This document shows positions 39,780-50,100 of a stretch of 64,000 nucleotides of DNA, in pieces. Numbering within the stretch: the stretch's first letter is position 1; each line of letters opens with the position of its first letter. Both the position numbers and the translations under genes were made by a program. The stretch covers positions 15,237,103-15,301,102 of the forward strand of contig NC_087254.1 of NCBI RefSeq assembly GCF_037042905.1, in the 5' to 3' direction. Under the pieces are notes generated by a model, which ran no database searches, was not told the DNA's origin, and saw nothing but the letters and a program-made list of their open reading frames with translations. Source of the stretch: Lytechinus pictus. Taxonomy: Eukaryota; Echinodermata; Echinoidea; Temnopleuroida; Toxopneustidae.

Positions 39780-41010
39780 CTTCAGTTGAAGTAGACCTAG
39801 GGTCTAAGGGAAAACATTTGTAACTTTTGAGACTAGTCTTGGGTCTAACATTAGGCCTAGATCTAGCCTAGGCCCAAGATCTACAACTAATATCCGTCTG
39901 TTTGGAGGAGAATTGAACATTGTTTTTACTTTTTACTTTCCTGAAGGCTGAATCAAAACGTAACTTTGTTAGTCTAGTGCCGTAGTGGAGCAACTGAGAC
40001 TGAAGCTACATACTAGGCCTAGATCTAACGATAGACCTATATTAGTATTGGTCTAGGCCTAGAACATGCAGGACTTAGCCTGGCTTAGCCTTAAGACAGG
40101 GATAGATCTATCTAGATCTACATGTAGGTCTAGAATAGATCTGACTTAGACCAAAAGCTTCAGTCTCCGACTGTATTTTGGTTGTTCCGCTATTTTAGTA
40201 TTACGACACTAAACAGTCTAACGTTACGTTGGCCTAGTCTCACCAATGTGATATGACAGTAAATGTCAGAAACTTTTAAATAAATCCCCAGAAACGACGG
40301 TTATTCCTGTCAACAGTGCTAGATATATCGCTATGCATTGCTTGCCAACTATGCCTAAAGTTAGATCTAGTCCTAGTAGTAGTCTAGACATCTATCTAGA
40401 TCTACTCCTGCTTTAGGTCCATCTGTTTGTTTGGAGTTTTTATTTTATACATTTTGAGGACTTGTTTAGATCTAGGTTTCCAGGACTAGAAAACAGGCCT
40501 AAACCTAGACCAACACTGGCAACAGCTCAGTCTAGACTAGGGCCTAGATTTATATAAGAATTTAGATCTAGGGCCTAGGCGGCCTAGCCTGTGCTTTCTT
40601 CTATTCATTCTAGATTTTATTTCTAGCCTATCCGGTAGCCCTAACGTTAGGACTGGCTGATCTAGTCTACTGTTTGATCTAGAAATCTCTAACCTAGGCC
40701 TAGATCTAGAATAAATGACTTACTCACTTAGACTAAAAGTTAGACCCTATCTAGATCTAGAACTATACCAATCTAGGTGTACATAGGGTCATAGTAATAG
40801 GTGTAGATCTAGAGACCTGTAGACTCTATCTCAATGTAGATTCTAGATCTAAAAATAGTAAATGTAGGCTAGATCTAGTCTAGTTCTACTCATCTAACGT
40901 TAGGCCTGAGAAAGGAAGTAGGCTAGGGATCTAGCATTGGGTTATTTCTAGGACTAAAGAATCTTGATCTAGGCTTAGATCTAAACTAGGGGCTGTAGTT
41001 CGAAATCTTG
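39780..41010. repeat. CTAG/AGATCT/AGGCCT-rich low-complexity block
   Basis: About 1.2 kb is saturated with overlapping words CTAGATCTAG, TAGGCCTAG, TCTAGATC and GTCTAG, without a fixed period. CTAG occurs every few tens of bases, far above expectation. It lies inside the 39299-42743 element and is followed by a C run and an A run at about 41020-41057. Confidence 0.85.
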
Positions 41011-41299
41011 AGGTCTAGCCCCCCCCCCCCCCCCAAAAAAAAAAAAAAAAAAAAAAATAGAACTAAGCCCTCAGCTACATGTAGTTCTCTATGTACTATG
41101 TAGCCAAACAAAAGTTAGCATTGACCATTGTCTTAATCTTTTTTGGCGTATACATGTAGTTATCATACAAACACATATTTTGATGAATGAGAAAATGTGT
41201 CTTGCAGATTATTTTAGCTCAAAACCTACATTTCATGGACATATAGGCCAATGTCATAAAATGAAGAAGTAGTTCAATACACATCATGCTGTTTACACA

Positions 41300-42420
41300 T
41301 TTATTGATCTGATATGCTGTTACCATGGCAACAAATTTTCAAATATATGTCTTGCAGATCTACACCTCAAAATCAATGTGTGAGCCAACTTTTATAAGAA
41401 TTGGTAAAACTAATAAAGGGATTCAAACCGGCACAAGATTTTCACCTAATTTCTTTATATAGTATGTTGTTACCATAGCAACACGAATTATGATACAGGC
41501 AAAAGTATATCTTAGACATCTTCAACTCAAGACTATTGTGTGCGCCAACATTTTAGGAGAATTGACCAGTTGAAAACTGATAAAGTAATTCAAATTACAA
41601 GATTTTCATCTAGTTTTTGTTATTTTATTTGTTGCCATGGCAACGCAATTTTTTATAAAGGCATAAAATATACTTTGCACATCTTCACATCAAGACTAAC
41701 GTTTGTGCCACATTTCATGAGAATTGATTAAAAACTGAAGAAGTCGTTGGAACTGCAAGATTTTTACATAATTTTTGCCCTAATATACCGTTACCATGGC
41801 AACACAATTTCCGACACATGCGAAAATGTGTCTTGCACATCTTTACCTCAAGACCTATGTCTGTGGCAAACATCATGAGAAGTGGTTGAAATATTGTAAA
41901 CTTGTTAAAACCACAAATTTTCCACCTAATTTTCGTTATTTAATATGTTGTTACCATGGCAACGCAATTTTTGTATATAGGCATAAAATATGTTTTGCAC
42001 ATCTTCACATCAAGACTAATGTTTGTGCCACATTTCATGAGAATTGGTTAAAAACTGAGGAAGTAGTTGGAATAGCAAGATTTATACATATTTTTTGCCA
42101 TAATATACTGTTACCATGGCAACACAATTTCCGACACATGCAAAATTGTGTCTTGCACATCTTTTCCTCAAATCCAATGTGTGAGCCAACTTTCATGAGA
42201 ATTGGTAGAAAACCGATGAAGTAATTTAAATTTTAAATTTTGGCCATAATATACTGTTACCATGGCAACACAATTTCTGAAAAAGCAAAAAATAAATTCT
42301 TACACCTCCTTACCTTAAGACCAATGTGTGTTCCAAATTTCATGAAAATTGGTTAAAAACTGAGGAAGTAGCTCGAAATGCAATAGAGGTATAAATTCTA
42401 AAAAAAAATTGGCCATGATT
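41300..42420 (+). repeat. Minisatellite, about 155-bp unit, each with an RFX X-box-like palindrome
   Basis: Seven copies of GTTACCATGGCAAC or close variants lie at 41319, 41469 (CATAGC), 41631 (GTTGCC), 41790, 41950, 42110 and 42256, spaced 146-162 bp. Units also share CTTGCACATCTT, CAAGACTAATGT, TTTCATGAGAATTGG and AAACTGA(G/T)(G/A)AAGT. The 14-mer fits the RFX X-box (two half-sites 2 bp apart), and 41631-41644 is a perfect palindrome. The open frame over 41796-42224 is the repeat read through, not a gene. Confidence 0.85.
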
Positions 42421-42982
42421 TGTTGGATTTAAACGTTGTCTTAAAGCAATTAAGACAACTCACAACTGTCTTAAAGTTAGGGCAAAATTCTTAGCCATGT
42501 AGAATTTATGAAATACAGACTCTGCATATTTAAGAAAAGTTACTTAGCCATTCATCCTAAATCTGTCTTAGTCGCGCAAAAATTCTTAGCCAAATACTTA
42601 GACAAATACTTAGACAAAATTCTTAGCCAATTCTTTATGGAATACGCGTTTTGGCTAAGAATTTTGTCTTACACAGAAAACTAAGACAAAATGCTTAGAT
42701 TTTTGACTTAAGCATGCTTATCTCGTTTATGGAATACGGGCCCAGGAACCTGAATTTTCAGAAGAGACCCATCTCAGTTGCAGTCTTGTCAATTATTTTG
42801 AAAAATATTTATTTATGTATATTTTTTGTATTGAAAGTATTTCTTTTGTTTACTTTGTCATTAAATTTCATTGAAATTGAAACTACTTAACAAGTTGATG
42901 TCATATGTGTAATAATTCTCTAGCTTATGATAAAGGGTTTGGAGTTTTATAAACAGTTTTGTTTTATTTTCGTGATGAAAAA

Positions 42983-44135
42983 CAGAGAATCTACTAACTA
43001 GTCATTTTGATGTAATGGGTTTGTATCCCACCACTGCCACATTGTTAATGAGGGAGCATCCACTAACTAGTCATTTCAATGCAATGGGTTTTATCCCACC
43101 CCTGCTACAATGTTAATGAGGGAGAATCCACTAACTAGTCATTCCAATGCAATAGGACTATCCCACCGCTGCCACTATGTTAATGAAGGAGAATCCACTA
43201 ACTAGTCATTTCAAAGCAATAGATCCCATGGCTGCCACCATGTTAATGAAGGAGCATCCACTAACTAGTCATTTCAGTGCAATAGGTTTCTACCCCACCG
43301 CTGCCACCAAGTTAATGAAGGAGAATCCACTATCTAGTCATTTCAATTCAATGGGCTATCCCACTGCTGCCACCATAAAATTCACTAGTCATTTCAATGC
43401 AATGGGTCTATCCCACTGCTGCCACCATTTTAATGGACGATCGAGAATCCACTAACTAGTTTCAATGCTTTGGGTTTTGATCCCACTCCTGCCACAACGT
43501 TAAAGGACAAGTCCACCCCAACAAAAAGTTGATTTGCATAAATAGAGAAAAATCCAACAAGCATAACAGTGAAAATTTCATTAAAATTGGATGTAATTGT
43601 AAAATAAGAAAGTTATGACATTTTAAATTTTCTCTTAGTTTCACAAAACAGTTATATACACATCCTGGTCAGTGTATGCAAATGAGGAGACTGATGACAT
43701 CATCCACTCACTATTTCATTATATGAAATATTCTCATTTTCTCCTCTTTGTCAAGTGAAACAACGATTTATTTCTCCCTGAACATGTGGAATAAGCATTC
43801 AATTTTGTTTAATACTATATGGTTCAGTCCAGTTGGTCCTTATTGTCAAATCTGTAAAAAAATGAAATATTGTAGAATTAAAACGACCAAAAAAAAATAG
43901 TGAGGGACATCATAGTCTGTTTCATTTGCATGTCACTGGGTTGTACATATCACTGTTTTGTGAAAAATAAACGAAATTTTGAAATGACATAACTTTATTT
44001 TACATCCGATTTTGATGAAATTTTCAGCAAAATTTTGATTTTTCTGGGATGGACTTGACCTTTAATGAAGGAAAATTCACTGACTAGTCATTACAATGCA
44101 ATGGGCTCATATCCCACTGCTGCCATCCATGCTAA
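42983..44135 (+). repeat. 67-bp minisatellite, split by a TTAA element at 43505-44061
   Basis: About nine units share GAATCCACTAACTAGTCATTT, CAATGCAATGGG, TATCCCAC(C/T)GCTGCCAC and TGTTAATGA(A/G)GGAG. The array runs from 42983 to 43504, is interrupted, and resumes at 44062 with TTAATGAAGGAAAATTCAC. Non-coding. Confidence 0.88.
43505..44061. mobile_element. piggyBac-type MITE (AGGACAAGTCCACC family), copy 2
   Basis: The same family as 30306-30899 with the same termini, flanked by TTAA at 43501-43504 and 44062-44065. Removing the element and one TTAA restores a normal minisatellite unit, so the insertion is younger than the array. It lies about 130 bp beyond the stop of the minus-strand gene ending at 44195. 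It also supplies that gene's nearest downstream AATAAA on the minus strand (43999-43994). Confidence 0.9.
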
Positions 44136-44194
44136 TCCATTGGATTGAAAATGCCTGTTTTAGCATAATCAGCCAAGCAACAATGGGCTAATAT

Positions 44195-47100
44195 TCAGGG
44201 CAATAACACATGCTGTAATCCACCTTCAGGCTGGGGAGGAAGGTTGTGCAAAAACTTAGGAGGAATCGGCATGATATTATGGGCTGTAACATTACTGAAA
44301 TAGTAATAGATATTCTGCTCTCCAAACTGAAGTGCTACAAACAGACCGATGAGGGTAAAGAGCATGGTCACCTGCATGGAACTCTTGATGGGGTCCTGCT
44401 CCTTGATGAACTGCAGAAGACGGTACCAGAAATGCTCGTGACGAGCACGTCGGAGCTCTAGCAGGCGGTACCTGAAGCGGATCCAGATGATGTTGACGCT
44501 GAAGCCGCCAATGGCGAAACATGGAAGTAAAAAGAACAAGGTGTTCTCCATCGCCATGAGGCCGTTAATATACATTTGGATGCTCCAGTTGTAGCGAGAC
44601 TCGTTGGGGTCCAGGTAGACGCCACTGAATAACAAGTAGTTCCAGGTTATCTGTTTCGAAAGGAAATAAACATGATGAACATATGATAAAAGTGAAGACG
44701 AGAGGAAAAGAAAGTTTACATTTAGGATTACGCAGATAACCAGATGAATGGCTTGTAGTATATTTTAAAGTTGTAGACAATAATCTTATAACTGTTATGT
44801 TGCTAGCACCCTTATTACAGGTCAGCTAAGCATAGCTTCACAGAACATACAGTAGTCTCCAGTCTTGCGGGGAACTTGAAACTTTTTCTGTGATGACATT
44901 GTAGGCTCAGCTACTTAAACAGTTACACAACAGAATATCTTTATGAACTATATACTTATACAAATAAATTCTATATACTACAAAGTTTGCTGGAGTATTT
45001 GGTGATGTGCCTTACCTGTGTTGCAATGGCCCATGTTGTTACACCACAGACCATCACCATGAACCCGTTGGCAAGTTGTCGTAAATTGAGAAAGTCCTGC
45101 ACCGTGGTTGACATCTTTGCCCTGCAAACGTCCAACTGGCCAACATGGTTCCGTATGAAGTGAATGTCGAGCTTTAGATGAGCTTTGAATGAGATCCTCA
45201 TAAGGTAGATGAAGTAGGAGAAGAAACCATAGAGCGAGAGCCCAATGGCAGTTGTTGCACATGCCAAATATCTTTGAAACTTTACGCTGGTTTTCAAGAG
45301 TACAACATAGAACATGAGTCTGTAGATGGCAATAAGGAGTGGGAATACTGTGCAGGCCAGCAGGAATGGCTTGTTAGGAAGCCCTCTTCTCTCAAGGTCC
45401 AGATATTGAAGTCTCCGCACCACGTACCTGATGTCGAGGGTGCGTGGCCATTGGCTAAAACACTGAGCAGGGTTAGTGACGGCATTCCGGATGAGAGCGA
45501 GGAGGCAGACTGCTGGGGTACTTGCCGCAAAGATCAGGTACGACATGTAGCTGATATATCGGATGAGATCCTCTTTCTTGCCCCAGTAGATGCTTCCGTA
45601 GTGGCCAGCATCGTAGAGAATGAGGGAGAGGTAAGTAACAAGGAGGAACATCGACAGAATCCCACTTCCTCTGTGGTTCCATGATTTCAGACCTGCATTG
45701 AGTTATTTAACAAAATTCTAATAATGTATTTATATTGATCACAAATTCATCTTGTCAGGTGCTCAATGCGCTCTTATATCACCCTACTGAACTTGGCACT
45801 GATTTCAGTGTTCACGACGTTTTTTTTTTGTGTGGTGGGAGGGGGTGGAGCAGGTTCCTTCCCGCTGTTACCAATTCCCCTCACCTGGGTCGAGTGCATT
45901 GCAGACGGGGAACTTCATTCGGTGACCAAAGTCGTAAAGAAAATGAAAGAGGTCGGAGTGTACCTCGATGGCCAGTTGGGGTATTGTTCAATTCTTCACT
46001 GCATCTCGTTAAAAAAAGAAATCATTTAGGACCATACTAATCTTTTCAACTTTATATGTATTGCATGCTTTGCATGATATGGCTTAAAAACAAATGGGTG
46101 AATATACAACTTATGGAAGGTCGATTATGCAGTTTCCCGCTTGGAGGCGTACTATTCATAAGCCCGCTCATCGGACAAAAGTCCAATGTTTTGTTAATTA
46201 AATTAAATATAAGCTTGAATGCATTGATGCAAGTTTTGATTACCAGTTTAAACTAAATTTCAGTTTCCAGTTATCAGGCAATTAGTAGCATAATGAAGTA
46301 CATGTAAAATTTTCATTTTTGAGGGGGCAAGACTTACAGGGCAGTGAGGAAAGTGAGTGAACAACATATTAAGCATTTTTAATGCAAATATCTAATTTTG
46401 TGATAGATTTTGATATATTCAGAATAAATCACATGTAATCATTTTCCTTTCCAATTCTGTATTTTCCTCCTTTTTTCTTGGTTGTGAAAATCTTAGGGGG
46501 TCCATGCCCCCAAGCCCCCTATCTTTACGTCAGTGGAGTCGAATGTATTTTTGTTTTAATAATTAAGTAGGTATACATAATCATTCAACACAAAATTACA
46601 AATAAATAAATAGAATTACGACCATGCATAATAATGAACAAATTTACAGTGCATAAAGAGTACAGACAGAGAATGTTCAAAAGTCAAACCTCCATTTACG
46701 AAAGTGAGCAGAAAGTTTACCCTTCTTTCTAGAAATTTTATATTCAATTTCTTTGATACTCGTTAAGAAAGGCTTAAAGCAAACAAAGTCAGGGATCTTA
46801 TTTTAAAATTTGCAAAGATGGATAAAGTATTTTAACGATAGCAAAATGTATCTTGTAATCACTGAGAAAATATTATATTAGGCCTACGCAGTACAAGCTT
46901 AGTGGGTCTTTAATATTTTTTGTTCGGCCATAAAAACAGACAAAGTATACAAAGTACTAGAACACTATTTAACTGTTTCAGTATAAGTACCAGTGGGTCG
47001 TTTCATAAAGCTGTTCGTAAATTAAGAGCGACTTTAAGAACGACGGGTGATCATTTCTTGTGGTAAATATGTTCATTGGTGATTACTTAGCGCGGAAGAA

Positions 47101-50100
47101 ATGTTCACCATTCATTCTTAAAGTTGTTTGTAACTTACGAACAGCTTTATGAAACACCCACCTGAACAATTCAAGAGAGGAATGACGATTTTTTTTTCTG
47201 TTGCTAAGAAACATGCAAAAATTCACAGAAGACCATCGAAAAACACTGCATAATCCCATCATACAAATATACAATTAAAATCAATATTCAGTTTAAAAAG
47301 ATCAAATTCTGTGCATTTGGTGATACATGAATTTTTGAACAAGTTGATGTTCAGTGTTCACTTATGATATGACCTATTGTTGTCTTCAATGTCATGAGGG
47401 AAACACTCTAAAAATTGGGTGTTAAAATTGACACTATACAGTGCGTATCAAAAAACAGTTTACACTTTGAAAAAGCCCTGGGAATTAAAAAATATACAAC
47501 ATGTGGGTAATTTTTTCACATATAATCTTGGGTTTGGGTCTCATCTATCCAATGAAAGTAAAAGTTTTGTCAGAATGTTACACTTGAGTGAACACTGTTC
47601 ATTTTGTAAAGCTCGCAGAAATCTGTTTGCGCAGAAATGCTCGTTTTCACGCTGTGTTAAGGGGAAACGGCGAAATCAAACTTACCCTGTGAAACATTTC
47701 TCATACATTTCCTTTGCACTTTTAGTCAGTTGAAATAAAACGGATACATTCAAGCATTTTGTAACAATTTTGCCACCCAAATCGAAATTTCAGCACTTAG
47801 TAAGCACAACCTTTACCCTTTTTGTGCCAGCTGGATCTGAGGACATAACTGAATCTGTACAAAAGTTTAAATCAGACATCTCCAGCATTATTTCACTCAG
47901 TTTTTATCATTGAAAGTGGGTTAACATTTCATTTTTCATTTAATACTTGTTTCTCCACACTTTTCCCAAGCTTGGCAATGATTAACAAAATGAAAATCAA
48001 GCTTAAGCCATTCCATGTAAATCACAGCTCAGTGTAAAACAAATATCGTCACGATGGCCTCGGTATGTGGGGGAGAGGGGTGGGGTGAAATGCTCTCTTC
48101 GAAGTGTTTTGGGCACGGAAACAAGTCAAAAAAGGTAAAAGATATCTTCAAATCAATTTTAATAGCTAAATTATACGTGTTCTTCATGATTAAGGTCTAC
48201 TTTTATTCGCATAACTATTTCAAAATTCTGCGCAAATCATTATTCACTAACTTTTCAAAAGTAAGTGGTGCTCACTCAAGCGGAAATATTTTTCGAGAGT
48301 TATATCGTCATTTGATTAAATGGACCTGTACCAATGTTAAGATGTGGAAAAGTGTTCAGGATGTTACAAATGTATAATTCTACAGGTTTTTTTCAAAGTG
48401 TAAACTTTTTTTTGATACGCACTGTATAGTTCTCAGAGAATCGCACCCCGAGTTATTTAATTTGCACCTACAGTATGAACATAATACCAAAAAAGTGTTA
48501 AAGCCCGGTGTTAAAGTAACAACGATCTCAAGGGTTTTGAAGTAACACTAAATTTAATACCAGAATAAAATGACTAGTGTGGTATTCTATGTACACCGGT
48601 TACACCACAGTTTTTGCTGTGTATACCTTTTAAGTTGCAGCATTTGAAATTATGATGTTTGTTGTTAAACGAGTGTCCTAGCTGACACGGGCAAAAGTAT
48701 GCCTTTTGCTGAATGTACATTTCGCTTTACCAATGGAGATATTGTAACCGAAACATACTGTTATAAAACCATGAAATTTATTTATTGTAACATAAAAACC
48801 ATACAATTTCATTGTGGTAACATAAATGCAAAATGCCTGAATGGGTATGACTAAAGGAGGTTTTAGTTGTTTTCGGAGCACCTTACTAGCAGTTCCACCA
48901 CTCTTGAATTTTAGAGAATTATTTGATGAGGAAGAGCGTTTATAAAAAAATAAAAGCATTGTGCTGAACTGTCAACTTTGATATCAATTGCCAACTTTCG
49001 TAGTTTTATTTCTGAAAAGGCTTTGCATCAGTTTTATTTAAAAGGGACAAAAGACTTAGAAAGACAAATCGTTTCTTAGGCTATAGTTGGGAGAGAGATA
49101 GAATGGGAGCATAAAAGTGCCACCCATATGTTCAGCTAATCATATCATCATGACTACTTCCCTTAGAAAAGATGATCAGATGACAGAATCTGAGATGTCG
49201 TCATGTCTACAGGATGTGTACATGATGAAATTCGAGATCTTGTCATCTCTTCTGAAAGGCGAAGACATGATGACACCCAAGGTCTTATAATCTCATGGAG
49301 CTACTAACAGTTGGTAACTCCATCACCTTGAATCCCTTCCACTGGATGCAGACATAAAGATAAGTTTTCTAAGGCAGGGGCGGATCCAGGATTTTCCAAA
49401 GGGCGGGGGAGGGGCACATTTTCCCATTGGAAATTTGACAAGCAGAAAAAAAAATGCTTTCACCAAAATTGAAGGTCATTTCGTCCACGAAAAATTTGAC
49501 AAGCAAAAAAAAAAAGTTATCACTAATTGTGACTGAACGACATGTTGCCATTGAAAATATTTGCTGTAACTTTCAAAAGGGGGCACACTAGAGTAAGAAC
49601 GGCATATTTACATTAAAATGATTATGTTTCTAAAGGGGGGGTGGGGATGGGCCGGATGTGCCCCTGGATCCGCCACTGTTCTAAGTCTAACGGATGTAGA
49701 CGTAATGAGAAGATTATCTGTACACCTGGGCGGCTTCCATAAGATATAGAGACTGTTCTTATACATGTGTAGTTGTACTTACCAATTGATTTATCTGTGT
49801 ACTTAAAGTATTGTCCCTTCCCTGTCCACCACAGTGCGTCACAAACTCGACATCGCCCACTCTTTTCCCTTTCCCCTGTCACGCCATCATCGCCGTCGTG
49901 GTCGTTGACGCAGTATCCCCCACTGCGCACGCGTCCATGGTCAACCTCGGCGTCGCCAATCTGGGCTTCACCATTGAGCAGAGGATTCGAGTCACACTCG
50001 TGACGAAAGTCAGACGACTCGTTTGGATTTTTGGCAATTATCGAATCATTGATGCCGATCTCTGGCGCGTGGAAGTACGAGAGATGACCTGATGGTGCAT

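Larger units (their letters stand above)
39299..42743. mobile_element. 3.4-kb element with 28-bp perfect terminal inverted repeats
   Basis: The left end GGGCCCGTATTCCATAAACG (28 bp identical in all, running to AGATAAGC) is repeated inverted at the right end (42716-42743). Beyond that the arms are partly complementary and rich in TTAGC and CTTAG words. The terminus text recurs internally near 42635 (TTTATGGAATACGCG). The interior holds a CTAG-rich block (39780-41000) and the X-box minisatellite (41300-42420). No transposase frame is visible, so it is non-autonomous. Family unknown. Confidence 0.75.

Noticed and set aside
41796..42224. 142-residue open frame in the minus-ZDHHC4 intergenic gap
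   Set aside because: It is the X-box minisatellite read through; each unit gives the same phrase and no conserved family is evident.
43177..43455. 92-residue open frame with repeated LMKE.PLTSHF phrases
   Set aside because: It is a translation of the 67-bp minisatellite, which carries on out of frame.
45735..46040. Plus-strand frames at 45735-46040 as an extra gene
   Set aside because: They lie in an intron of the minus-strand gene, with no homology and overlapping frames; the text looks like a decayed G-tract repeat.
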